NCBI GenBank assembly: GCA_029821455.1 | Contig: JALGTI010000003.1 | Location: 1-29,670 of the forward strand | Origin: Candidatus Zipacnadia bacterium | GTDB lineage: Bacteria > Armatimonadota > Zipacnadia > Zipacnadales > Zipacnadaceae | DNA length: 29,670 nucleotides | Direction of reading: 5' to 3' | Part shown: piece after piece, positions 17,591 to 24,356 of the stretch | Position numbering within the stretch: position 1 is the first letter of the stretch | Layout: each line of letters opens with the position of its first letter | The notes under the pieces: model-generated | Seen by the model: the letters and a program-made list of their open reading frames with translations, nothing else | Databases searched by the model: none | Told to the model about the DNA's origin: nothing | Made by a program: the position numbers and the translations under genes

Positions 17591-17767
17591 CTAGCCGGCA
17601 TTGACTGCAGAATCAAAAGCATTGGACGAACTTCCCACAGTGGCCTGCACCTTGCCGCCGAAGCTGGTCCAAACGCCGATGGCGGCAACGACCAACAGGG
17701 CTAGAAGCAGAGCATACTCAACTGTGGTCAGGCCATCCTCGTCTCGATAGATGGCATCCAGCATCAT
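17591..17767 (-). CDS. flp: Flp-type prepilin (second copy)
   Basis: A 58-residue prepilin with leader MMLDAIYRDEDG, then LTTVEYALLLALLVVAAIGV and WTSFGGKVQATVGSSSNAFD. GGGAGGAGGG lies just upstream of two consecutive ATG codons (17767 and 17764), giving one of the strongest ribosome binding sites in the window, as suits an abundant structural subunit. It differs from the next copy at a few positions only, such as Ala/Ser after VWT and TA/AT after KVQ. Confidence 0.92.
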   Translation of the reverse strand: MMLDAIYRDEDGLTTVEYALLLALLVVAAIGVWTSFGGKVQATVGSSSNAFDSAVNAG

Positions 17768-17874
17768 TGTCCCTCCTCCCTTTCTTATAGTGTGCTGCGT
17801 CTTGGGCTCCTATATCTACTCCCGATGGCGGCGGGAGGTCTGGAAAGGGTGTTGGACCTGCCGCCGGCCCCAGG

Positions 17875-18051
17875 TCAGTCTCCAGGATTAAGTACATTGC
17901 CAAAGGTACCCTGCGCATCGGTCACTGCGTTGGAGACTTTGCTTCCAAACCCAGCCCACGCCCCAATGTAGGCCGCTACACACACCACCCCGAGCAGGAT
18001 CGCATACTCTACGGTGGTCAGACCGTCCTCACTCAATAGCGCCGACAGCAT
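17875..18051 (-). CDS. flp: Flp-type prepilin, divergent first copy
   Basis: A 58-residue prepilin nearest the promoter. The leader MLSALLSEDG is followed by LTTVEYAILLGVVCVAAYIG, retaining Glu +5 and Tyr +6, then AWAGFGSKVSNAVTDAQGTF. The helix carries Cys and extra Gly, and the C-terminus lacks the SSSNAFD seen in the next two copies, so it may be a minor or tip-type subunit rather than a recent duplicate. The ATG at 18051 is preceded by GAAGGA at suitable distance; another ATG 8 bases upstream is out of frame. Confidence 0.9.
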   Translation of the reverse strand: MLSALLSEDGLTTVEYAILLGVVCVAAYIGAWAGFGSKVSNAVTDAQGTFGNVLNPGD

Positions 18052-18129
18052 CCTGGCATTCCTTCCCTGTGGAACACGATTGGGTGCTTGCGACGGCTCA
18101 ATAGCCCTGTCTGGCTCTCCACCCTCGTC

Positions 18130-18158
18130 AGTCTAGCACAATCTCAAGTGTTTGTCAA
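18130..18158 (-). promoter_or_regulatory. Strong sigma-70-type promoter for the pilin/Tad operon
   Basis: On the minus strand a perfect TTGACA (18158-18153) is separated by exactly 17 bases from TAGACT (18135-18130), a good -10. Transcription would start near 18123, leaving a leader of about 70 bases before the first pilin ATG at 18051. No operator is recognisable, though the flanking 200 bases are AT-richer than the genes. Confidence 0.72.
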
Positions 18159-18367
18159 GGCAGGCTCCAGATATAGTGCTATTGTGTGCATTATACCTAA
18201 AGAGAAACTCAACTAAACCTACCTGCATAGCCAAGGCTGATATCACATTGAGCATTATGCTGGCAAGGCTCAAGATAAGCTAATGAGCAGATACCGTGCC
18301 CATAGTACTACTCTATCATTTAGGTAGTAGGTATTTCGCTCAGAGAATACGATCTGAGGGTGAGATT
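18159..18367. other. Non-coding AT-rich gap between glycosyltransferase and pilin genes
   Basis: This part of the 316-bp gap contains no credible gene. It is distinctly AT-richer than its neighbours. A 6-bp stem with an 8-base loop (CTCAGA at 18339-18344, TCTGAG at 18353-18358) lies just after the GT2 stop, but no T-run follows, so it is a poor terminator. A TATAAT-like element on the minus strand (18195-18190) has no matching -35. It may hold binding sites for the pilus regulator, none of which I can identify. Confidence 0.4.
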
Positions 18368-19243
18368 CTAGAGGAAGCGGCTCACCATACGCCGCAGTAA
18401 CCAACCGCCGGTCAGCAATACCGCCCGCAGCCATACTCCGCACCACACCAGGGCACGCTGCAGGCAACCACGCGCAAAGTGCTTACTGTAGAGCCGATAC
18501 ATCCCTCGATGGCTGCGTATGATAGTGGCCAAGACTGCCTGGTCGCTACTGCGACCCACAAGGTGTCTGATCTGAGGTGACGGGGTGTATAATACTTCCC
18601 AGCCGGCCTTGTGGGCACGCCAGCAATAATCTACATCCTCCGAGCCCCAAAAGAAGCTCTCATCAAAGTAGCCTATCTGCTCAATGAGTTCGCGCCTGAC
18701 CAGCAGACAGGCCCCGGAGACCCAGCCCACCCGGCGCACACTGTTATGGTCCCACTCGGCAAGCAGGTAGGCCCGTACGCTGGCACGCTTCGGTAGCAGC
18801 CGTCCAAACAGCGTATTGCGGAAAACCGCTGCCGTGATCGTGGGAAAGGCACGGCAGGAGTGCTGCAGCGAACCATCAGCATTGAGCAGCTTGGGACCGA
18901 TAATACCTGCAGCGGGGTTCTGGTCAGCAAAGCAGACAAGTTCCGGCAGGGCGCCAATTGGCACAATAGTATCAGGGTTTAGCGATAGCACATACCTGCT
19001 AGCCGCAAGCATTATGCCCTGGTTACAGGCTGCGGCAAAGCCCCTGTTGTTCTGGTTAGCAATCACCTGCACCTGCGGATAGCGCTCAGCCAGCAACTCG
19101 ACAGTGCCATCCTGGGAGGCGTTGTCCACCACGATGACCTGCCAGTCACCGGCTTGCGGGTCCTTGTACAGAGAGTCCAGGCAGCGCATCAGATCATCGC
19201 GGACATTCCAACTCACGATGCATATGGACAGATCGCCCGCCAT
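18368..19243 (-). CDS. GT2 family glycosyltransferase (WbbL-like)
   Basis: The product, about 291 residues from the ATG at 19243, is a GT-A-fold family 2 glycosyltransferase. It shows LSICIVSWNVRDDL at the start, VVDNASQDGTVELL, NNRGFAAACNQG, and LNPDT in the metal-binding position. The acceptor-side motif is FFWGSEDVDYCWRAHKAGWEV. The C-terminus has an amphipathic or hydrophobic stretch (GVWLRAVLLTGGWLL), suggesting membrane association. This subfamily is often annotated as rhamnosyltransferase and builds cell-surface polysaccharide. A GTG at 19258 would add five residues. It follows the GT2-UPF0434 gene by 27 bp and is co-transcribed with it. Confidence 0.88.
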   Translation of the reverse strand: MAGDLSICIVSWNVRDDLMRCLDSLYKDPQAGDWQVIVVDNASQDGTVELLAERYPQVQVIANQNNRGFAAACNQGIMLAASRYVLSLNPDTIVPIGALPELVCFADQNPAAGIIGPKLLNADGSLQHSCRAFPTITAAVFRNTLFGRLLPKRASVRAYLLAEWDHNSVRRVGWVSGACLLVRRELIEQIGYFDESFFWGSEDVDYCWRAHKAGWEVLYTPSPQIRHLVGRSSDQAVLATIIRSHRGMYRLYSKHFARGCLQRALVWCGVWLRAVLLTGGWLLRRMVSRFL

Positions 19244-19270
19244 CAGCGCAAGCCCCACTCCCTGCTGCGA

Positions 19271-19447
19271 CTAGTCGGCCTCATCGGGCGTCGTAGCCTC
19301 TTCAATCAGCATAATAGGGATGCCATCTCGGATGGGATAACGCTTTCCGCACCCAGTACACACGATCTGTTTTTGCTCTGCGTCCAGTTCGACATCTGCT
19401 TTGCAATCCGGACATACAAGTATCTCCAGCAAGGACGCGTCAATCAT
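19271..19447 (-). CDS. Possible separate UPF0434/Trm112-like protein from internal start
   Basis: The in-frame ATG at 19447 would give a 58-residue protein matching the length and entire motif set of stand-alone UPF0434 (YcaR/Trm112-like) proteins: LLEILVCPDCK, a second CxxC in IVCTGCGKRYP, and RDGIPIMLI. A very strong ribosome binding site sits five bases upstream. Trm112-like proteins bind zinc and activate methyltransferases in other systems; bacterial UPF0434 proteins lack an agreed function and often sit near glycan genes. The entry overlaps the fusion and records an alternative translation product. Confidence 0.5.
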   Translation of the reverse strand: MIDASLLEILVCPDCKADVELDAEQKQIVCTGCGKRYPIRDGIPIMLIEEATTPDEAD

Positions 19448-20374
19448 AGTTGCCTCCTCCCCCAGTCCGACTTCTGGGGTCCTTTCGGCTTGTTCGCTAT
19501 CATTGCTCGCAAGGCCTTCTCGCGCAGGCCTGCCTCCTCTGATCCAACGGCCGATGGTTAGAATTGTGACAGCAGTCCAGTATGCGAGCAGGTTGACCCG
19601 GCCCCGATAGTGTTTACGATAATAGCGCAAGAAACTGCGGTGGGATTCGGCAATCATCTCCCGGCGAACCTGCGAGGTCGAGGCCCCCTCGTGGTGGGTC
19701 ATCGTCGCCTGCGGGTCATACCACACCTCCCATCCAGTCTCCCACAACCGGCTGCACAGGTCTACGTCATTGAAAAAAATGGGGAACTGCCCATCGAACA
19801 GGCCTACCTCATCCAGCGCCTCCTGGCGCAGCAGCAACGCAGAGGCCATCGGCTGATCTACGGGTCGGGCTTCACCATAATCCCACCACGTCATCCGGTA
19901 TTTCCCAAAGCGTCTGCTGCATGGAAACAGTCTGCTGAGCCCCAGAGCCTCATAAATCACTACGTCCGGGGTGGGGAAGCTACGGCAAGAGCGCTGCAGA
20001 GTGCCGTCGGGATACACCAGTCTGGGAGCCACGGCTCCGACACGCGGGTGCTCCCGCGCAAATTGGAGCAGCTCTTGCAAAGCGCCAGGATGGATGACTA
20101 TGTCCGCATTGAGCAGCAGCTTGAAGGACGCCCGTGCAGTGGTCAAAGCCTGGTTGTTGGCTGCCGCATAGCCGACATTATCATCGTTCTCTAGCAGGAT
20201 AACATTCGGATGCCGCTCCCGCACCATCCCCGCGCTGCCGTCCCACGAAGCGTTGTCCACCACAATAACTTCCAGGACAATGCCCGCAGCGGTCTCTGCC
20301 AGGCTGCTCAGACAGGCATCCAACAACTCGCGGGTATTCCAGTTGACAACGCAGACCGAAAGCTCAGGCATCAT
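19271..20374 (-). CDS. GT2 glycosyltransferase fused to UPF0434/Trm112-like zinc ribbon
   Basis: The product is about 367 residues from the ATG at 20374; the frame is open to 20491, but GGGGGAGAGGG and the domain start favour 20374. Residues 1-260 are a GT2 domain: LSVCVVNWNTRELLDAC, VVDNASWDGS, NVGYAAANNQAL, LLNADIVIHPGAL and FFNDVDLCSRLWETGWEV. A basic linker and hydrophobic patch follow. The last 58 residues, beginning MIDASLLEILVCPDCK, are a complete UPF0434/YcaR-type zinc ribbon with two CxxC pairs and YPIRDGIPIMLIEEA. No stop separates the parts, and a strong Shine-Dalgarno lies inside the gene exactly before the second part. It is either a true fusion or one frame making two products. 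It is close in family to the next gene and probably acts in the same glycan pathway. Confidence 0.85.
   Translation of the reverse strand: MMPELSVCVVNWNTRELLDACLSSLAETAAGIVLEVIVVDNASWDGSAGMVRERHPNVILLENDDNVGYAAANNQALTTARASFKLLLNADIVIHPGALQELLQFAREHPRVGAVAPRLVYPDGTLQRSCRSFPTPDVVIYEALGLSRLFPCSRRFGKYRMTWWDYGEARPVDQPMASALLLRQEALDEVGLFDGQFPIFFNDVDLCSRLWETGWEVWYDPQATMTHHEGASTSQVRREMIAESHRSFLRYYRKHYRGRVNLLAYWTAVTILTIGRWIRGGRPAREGLASNDSEQAERTPEVGLGEEATMIDASLLEILVCPDCKADVELDAEQKQIVCTGCGKRYPIRDGIPIMLIEEATTPDEAD
19453..19463 (-). promoter_or_regulatory. Internal Shine-Dalgarno inside the GT2-UPF0434 gene
   Basis: The minus strand reads GGGGGAGGAGG, then CAACT, then ATG. This is a near-perfect ribosome binding site at ideal spacing for an ATG that is in frame with the upstream glycosyltransferase. 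It implies that the UPF0434 part was once, or still is, translated independently. Confidence 0.7.
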
Positions 20375-20463
20375 TGCCTGCAAGCCCTCTCCCCCATCTT
20401 TAGATGGCGGTGTACTTGTCTCCTTAGTTTGCCAAACGGTCACGCGCGAACGTAAGTTCCCAC

Positions 20464-20491
20464 AGTCTAGCCTGCCGACGACGATAAGCAA
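20464..20491 (-). promoter_or_regulatory. Candidate promoter for the glycosyltransferase pair
   Basis: On the minus strand TTGCTT (20491-20486) and TAGACT (20469-20464) are 16 bases apart. The -35 matches only the first three consensus positions. The start site would be about 85 bases before the GT2 ATG at 20374. It is divergent from, and within 30 bases of, the plus-strand promoter at 20517-20546. Confidence 0.35.
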
Positions 20492-20516
20492 CCTGAGTTC
20501 GTGCCGTTGACACTGC

Positions 20517-20546
20517 TCAAGTCAATAGCTTATAATCCCTCGCAGC
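20517..20546 (+). promoter_or_regulatory. Near-consensus sigma-70 promoter for the oxidoreductase operon
   Basis: Perfect TTGACA (20517-20522) and perfect TATAAT (20541-20546) are separated by 18 bases. Transcription would start near 20553, giving a leader of about 60 bases before the ATG at 20615, with AGGAG at 20599-20603. This is the best promoter match in the window and implies constitutive, housekeeping-type expression of the downstream unit unless repressed. Confidence 0.8.
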
Positions 20547-20614
20547 AGGCCATTTGCCGGTCGTGTTTCGAGGTTGTGAACCCCGATTACTTGATCTCAG
20601 GAGCATAGCATAAT

Positions 20615-21637
20615 ATGTCAGACAGACTGGGTTTCGGTGTTATTGGATGTGGCATCTGGGGTGAGAATCACCTCAAAGCATACAGCGACCATCCCGCCGC
20701 AGAGCTGATTGGGATCTGCGATCTCGACGAGCAGTTATTGTCCGAACGTGCTGCCGCTTACAATGTACCCTTCACTACAACCAACTACTCTGACTTGCTA
20801 GCCCGTGAGGAGATCGTGGCGGTCGGCGTGGCGACCCCTGACTACCTGCACAAGGACATCGTGCTGGCAGCTTGCCAGGCTGGTAAGCATGTGCTTATGG
20901 AGAAGCCGATGGCCAGCAGTGTCCAGGATTGCGAGGCGATGATTGCGGCCGGCCAGCAGGCAGGGATCATCCTGATGGTTGACTTCCACAACCGCTTCAA
21001 TCCCGCCTGTGTGAAGGCCAAGCAAGCGATCCTCGATGGCCGCGTCGGCGAGCCCCAGATGGCCTCCCTCAAACTCAGCGACACCTGGTGGGTGCCCACC
21101 GAGATGTGGGGATGGGGCGGCCAGACTACTGTCGCCTGGTTCCTGGCCTCCCACTGTGCTGATCTGGCTTGCTGGCTGTTTGATGACGAGGTAGTCAAGG
21201 TCTATTCGGTCGCCAGACAGAAGGTGCTCAAGGCTATGGGTGTAGATACGCCCGACTTCTTCCAGACGATTCTGGAGTTCCGCCGTGGCGGCGTGGCGCA
21301 CCTGGAGAATTCGTGGATATTGGCCGATACACATCCCACCGTATTCGACTTCAAGCTTGAACTCCAGGGTGACAAGGGCACCATCAGATTAGACCTCTCA
21401 ACTCACCGCATGCTGCAGATATTTGACCCCGAGGGCACCGAGTATCCGGACATGGCAGTTGTAGTCGAGGTGCATGGCAAGTCTGGTGGGTTCGGCATCG
21501 AAGCAATCAAGCATTTTGCGGACTGTGTCGCCTATGGCGCCACGCCGCTGATGACACCCCAAGACGGTCTGCGGAACACCGCGATCTTGTGTGCGCTGCA
21601 TGAATCAGCACGCAGCGGCCAAGCGGTCGAACTATGA
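20615..21637 (+). CDS. Gfo/Idh/MocA-family oxidoreductase
   Basis: The 340-residue product is an NAD(P)-dependent dehydrogenase of the glucose-fructose oxidoreductase/inositol dehydrogenase type. The N-terminal Rossmann fold shows GFGVIGCGIWGENH, an acidic strand end (GICDLDEQ) and the VATPDYLHKDIVLAACQAGK segment, then the signature MEKPMA with the catalytic-type Lys. The C-terminal half (about 125-330) is the family's substrate-binding beta-sheet domain with the conserved D.HNRFNP stretch near its start. The natural substrate is a sugar or inositol derivative that cannot be specified. It is the first gene of a five-gene unit and overlaps the next by four bases (ATGA), showing translational coupling. 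Confidence 0.93.
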   Translation: MSDRLGFGVIGCGIWGENHLKAYSDHPAAELIGICDLDEQLLSERAAAYNVPFTTTNYSDLLAREEIVAVGVATPDYLHKDIVLAACQAGKHVLMEKPMASSVQDCEAMIAAGQQAGIILMVDFHNRFNPACVKAKQAILDGRVGEPQMASLKLSDTWWVPTEMWGWGGQTTVAWFLASHCADLACWLFDDEVVKVYSVARQKVLKAMGVDTPDFFQTILEFRRGGVAHLENSWILADTHPTVFDFKLELQGDKGTIRLDLSTHRMLQIFDPEGTEYPDMAVVVEVHGKSGGFGIEAIKHFADCVAYGATPLMTPQDGLRNTAILCALHESARSGQAVEL

Positions 21638-22434
21638 GCATAAAGATTGCCCTGTGCACAATAGCCTTCCGCGAAAAGCTGCTGGAAGTGGCCCTGGATG
21701 CGGCAGCAGAGCTGGGTTTTGACGGTGTGGAGATCTGGGGTCGTGAACCCCATATTAGCGAGATCTTTGATGAGAACCGTGTGCGAGCGACGGCGAAGAT
21801 GGCCCACAGCCGCAACCTTGAGCTGCCGGTGTTCGGCTCATATTTCCAGGCCGGTGTGACCAAGCCACAAGATGATGACTATATTCGACTGGCCGATGCC
21901 CTTCATATCGCCCGTTGCCTCCGTACCCCGATTATGCGTATCTGGGCCTCTGATGTGCCATCTGCGCGCGCCGGGCAGGATGTGTGGGACCGGACAGTTC
22001 GCGAGACCCAGCACGCTTGTGACCGGGCCGCGGACCTCAATATTACCTTGGCGGCGGAAATGCACGATAACACCCTCTGCGACACAGGCGCCTCCGCACG
22101 GCGACTCGTGGAACTGGTAGACAGGGACAACTTCCGTTTGAACTTCCAGCTCGCGGCCCTCGACTACGGCGAGAGTGCGTTGGAGCGCCTCAAACAAGTG
22201 TTACCGTACATAGTGCACATGCACGCGCAGAACTATCAGCGAGTACGAAGCCGAGGCAACGAGGTACGCCGGGTGCCCCTGGCAGATGGAGTATGGGACT
22301 ATCGCACTGTGGTGGAGAAGCTACGCGAGGCCAACTATGCTGGCTACATCGCAGTAGAGTTCTCGTCTGCAGATGGCGATGGCAAGCTCCCGTCTCTCGC
22401 CCGTGACCTCCAATTCCTGCGCAGCCTCGTATAA
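21634..22434 (+). CDS. Sugar phosphate isomerase/epimerase-type TIM barrel (AP-endonuclease 2 superfamily)
   Basis: The 266-residue product is a xylose-isomerase-like TIM barrel. Visible barrel features include ALCTIAFREKLLEVALDAAAEL, GFDGVEIWGREPH, MRIWAS, AAEMHDNTL with acidic and His metal-site candidates, FQLAALDYG, IVHMHAQNY and YIAVEFSSADG. In this superfamily such residues bind one or two divalent metals. It starts on the ATGA overlap with the oxidoreductase. Dehydrogenase plus isomerase pairs of these families typically interconvert or degrade inositols and keto-sugars, and a shared substrate pathway is likely, but not which one. Confidence 0.9.
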   Translation: MSIKIALCTIAFREKLLEVALDAAAELGFDGVEIWGREPHISEIFDENRVRATAKMAHSRNLELPVFGSYFQAGVTKPQDDDYIRLADALHIARCLRTPIMRIWASDVPSARAGQDVWDRTVRETQHACDRAADLNITLAAEMHDNTLCDTGASARRLVELVDRDNFRLNFQLAALDYGESALERLKQVLPYIVHMHAQNYQRVRSRGNEVRRVPLADGVWDYRTVVEKLREANYAGYIAVEFSSADGDGKLPSLARDLQFLRSLV

Positions 22435-22513
22435 GCCGGACCGGTTGACAACAACACAGTCTTGCGAGGAGGCGCGCCACCGGCGTGCCCCCCATGCTGA
22501 CAAGGTGAAGGTT

Positions 22514-22669
22514 ATGAAATGGCGCTATTGGTGGCTGATATGGGGGTTTGCGGGCATTCTGCTCATCAGCCTTGGTCTTGGCCGAGGAGAGTGGACTAAG
22601 GTGAAGACGTGGGCCGATGCCCTGTGCACTGGCTGCATTGGCCTAACCGTGGAGGAGGATAGCCAGTGA
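22514..22669 (+). CDS. Small CD1871A-like CXXC membrane peptide
   Basis: A 51-residue product from the ATG at 22514, preceded by GGTGAAG. It has one membrane helix (WWLIWGFAGILLISLGLG), then the RGE signature, an amphipathic segment and a C-terminal CTGCIGL (CxxC). Pattern and length match the CD1871A family of CXXC-motif proteins, which I recall being encoded directly next to 4Fe-4S membrane proteins, as here. The stop overlaps the GTG start of the next gene. The frame is open further upstream, to 22373, but that extension overlaps the isomerase and has no matching features. It probably serves as a redox partner or metal ligand for the ferredoxin-like protein. Confidence 0.72.
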   Translation: MKWRYWWLIWGFAGILLISLGLGRGEWTKVKTWADALCTGCIGLTVEEDSQ

Positions 22670-23547
22670 AAGCCCCGTCGGGGCCGGCGTGGCTTCGCTG
22701 GCGTGGTGCAGTGCAGGCAGCCTCGTTCGTCTTCGCTAACTCCTACTTCCTGCGGGGCTGGAAAGGCTTCTGCTACCCAGGCCTGAACTGCTGGGCCTGC
22801 CCGCTCGCCAATTTCGCTTGCCCAATTGGCGCGCTACAGAATGCCAGCATCAGCGCACCGCGCGCACTGGCCGGCGGCGCCTCCTGGTGGGCTATCATCC
22901 CCATATACACCATTGGCACACTGGTATTCTTCGGAGCCTTGTTCGGTCGGATGATGTGCGGGTGGCTCTGCCCATTCGGCTGGCTTCAGGATTTGCTTGG
23001 TCGCCTGCGCAAGCACAAGCTCAAGCTCCCCCGCCAGCTATCATACCTGCGCTACGCCATCCTGGTGGGCCTCGTCTTTGTCCTGCCTTATTATACTGGT
23101 CAGCCCTGGTTCACCAAGCTCTGCCCTCAGGGCGCGCTCGAGGCAGGGCTAACTCAGCCCCTTATCAATCCTGAGCTGCGAGCAATGGTACACGAGTTCT
23201 GGTATCTCAAACAGGTCATACTAGCCGCCTTCATTGTTGCATTCGTCTTTTTCCATCGGCCCTTCTGCGGTGTGATCTGCCCGCTGGGAGCGATCTTTTC
23301 CCTCTTCAACCGAATTAGTGCCTGGCAGATTCGCTTTGATGCGGCAAAATGTGTAGACTGTATGTGGTGTGTGCGCAACTGTCCCCAGGGCCTTGACCCC
23401 CGCACCCAGGCCAATGGCCACGACTGTATCAGTTGCCTGGTGTGCGCCCAATGTCCCTATGATGCAATCTACTCAGCGCCCATCTGGGCCCCTGCGAGGA
23501 GCCACGCGGGCAAAGCTGATGAACATGCTCAAGCAACTCAGCCGTGA
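22666..23547 (+). CDS. Polytopic 4Fe-4S membrane protein, NapH/NosR-like
   Basis: The 293-residue product starts at GTG 22666, overlapping the previous stop. It contains membrane helices near 75-98, 128-145 and 183-200. Cys-rich membrane loops read NCWACPLANFACPIG near 41-55, CGWLCPFG at 98 and CGVICPLG at 201. Two ferredoxin clusters follow: CVDCMWCVRNCP from 229 and CISCLVCAQCP from 254. This is the NapH/MauN/NosR C-terminal type that passes electrons between the membrane and iron-sulfur carriers. The second cluster is CxxCxxCxxCP, one residue shorter than the usual CxxCxxCxxxCP. No periplasmic reductase (nap, nos) is present nearby, so its acceptor is unknown. It overlaps the kinase gene by about 29 bp. 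Confidence 0.9.
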   Translation: MKAPSGPAWLRWRGAVQAASFVFANSYFLRGWKGFCYPGLNCWACPLANFACPIGALQNASISAPRALAGGASWWAIIPIYTIGTLVFFGALFGRMMCGWLCPFGWLQDLLGRLRKHKLKLPRQLSYLRYAILVGLVFVLPYYTGQPWFTKLCPQGALEAGLTQPLINPELRAMVHEFWYLKQVILAAFIVAFVFFHRPFCGVICPLGAIFSLFNRISAWQIRFDAAKCVDCMWCVRNCPQGLDPRTQANGHDCISCLVCAQCPYDAIYSAPIWAPARSHAGKADEHAQATQP

Positions 23548-24208
23548 CAATCTAGAAGAGGTGACCGTGGCGGTCCTCAGAGACGCCCAGAATGCCCGGC
23601 CGGCCGTGCGACTAGTAAAGGCTGATGGGGTGACGGCTGTGGTCAAGGACTTCGCGGCCAGCAGCAACGTGTTCAAGCGCCTGCTGGGGGCCTATCTAAT
23701 CAGTCGAGAGTATGCTGCCTATCGCCACCTTGAAGGCGTCAGTGGTGTGCCGGCTTGCTATGGGTGCCTCGATGCCTATGCGTTGGTCCTGCAGCACGTC
23801 TCTGCCCGATCAGCCGTGCTCCATCTATCCAAAGAGTCAGCGCCCGACTTCTTTGCGCAACTTCGCCACCTGGTTGATGAGATACACAGTCGTGGCGTCG
23901 TGCACGGGGATCTGCGCAACCTCGGCAATATCCTCATAGACGATGAGGGCCGTCCAGTCCTGGTGGACTTTGCCGCCTCCTTCGTCACCGGCTCCAGTCC
24001 GCTGGCGGTGCTAGTCTTTCCGGCTTTGGTGGACGACGACCTACGGGGTGTACTCAAACTGAAACAGAAGGTAACCCCAGAGCTTATGACGCCTGACGAA
24101 GCTGAGTTTCTTCACTATCGCCCACCGGCGGAGCTATTCTTCCGCTCCTGGCGCGAGTACGTGCGCCGGGCCGTCAAGCGCTGGGCGGCAGTGGCTGAAC
24201 CGGGGTAG
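23519..24208 (+). CDS. Small kinase-fold protein, RIO/WaaP (Kdo kinase)-like
   Basis: The product is about 229 residues from ATG 23519 (or 23525). Kinase-fold residues are visible: a beta-3 Lys in VVKDF, a helix-C Glu in SREYAAYRHL, the catalytic loop HSRGVVHGDLRNLGN with Asp and Asn, and a metal-binding Asp in VLVDFAASF. The short size, HGDLR loop and lack of an extended C-lobe match RIO/WaaP-type kinases that phosphorylate LPS-core sugars or small substrates rather than eukaryote-like Ser/Thr kinases. It overlaps the end of the 4Fe-4S gene, so translation is coupled. The link between a kinase and a membrane ferredoxin is unusual. Substrate unknown. Confidence 0.82.
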   Translation: MNMLKQLSRDNLEEVTVAVLRDAQNARPAVRLVKADGVTAVVKDFAASSNVFKRLLGAYLISREYAAYRHLEGVSGVPACYGCLDAYALVLQHVSARSAVLHLSKESAPDFFAQLRHLVDEIHSRGVVHGDLRNLGNILIDDEGRPVLVDFAASFVTGSSPLAVLVFPALVDDDLRGVLKLKQKVTPELMTPDEAEFLHYRPPAELFFRSWREYVRRAVKRWAAVAEPG

Positions 24209-24282
24209 CTTTGCCAACGTCGTAAGAAGTGCGCACATTTTGCGTAAGTTTCAGGTCTAGCATTGCACGGAGAGCCAGACCG

Positions 24283-24309
24283 GGAACCTCGCCCGTGCGG
24301 CAGGACGTT
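24283..24309 (+). promoter_or_regulatory. Candidate ECF-type promoter for the sigma/anti-sigma pair
   Basis: GGAACC (24283-24288) and CGTT (24306-24309) are separated by 17 bases, resembling the GGAAC-N16/17-CGTT architecture recognised by several ECF sigma factors. It would start transcription about 40 bases before the sigma gene, in the 148-bp gap after the kinase. ECF sigma factors often control their own operon, so this may be an autoregulatory site. Confidence 0.42.
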
Positions 24310-24356
24310 GATAAGCCTGTCAGCCGCAGGGCCACGGTCTCGTCGTAGGAGGCATT

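Noticed and set aside
18190..18195. TATAAT on the minus strand as a second pilin promoter
   Set aside because: No acceptable -35 at 16-18 bases; the promoter at 18130-18158 is far better.
18306..18329. Short inverted repeat TACTAC/GTAGTA as a terminator after the GT2 gene
   Set aside because: Only six AT-rich pairs with a 12-base loop and no T-run on the transcribed strand.
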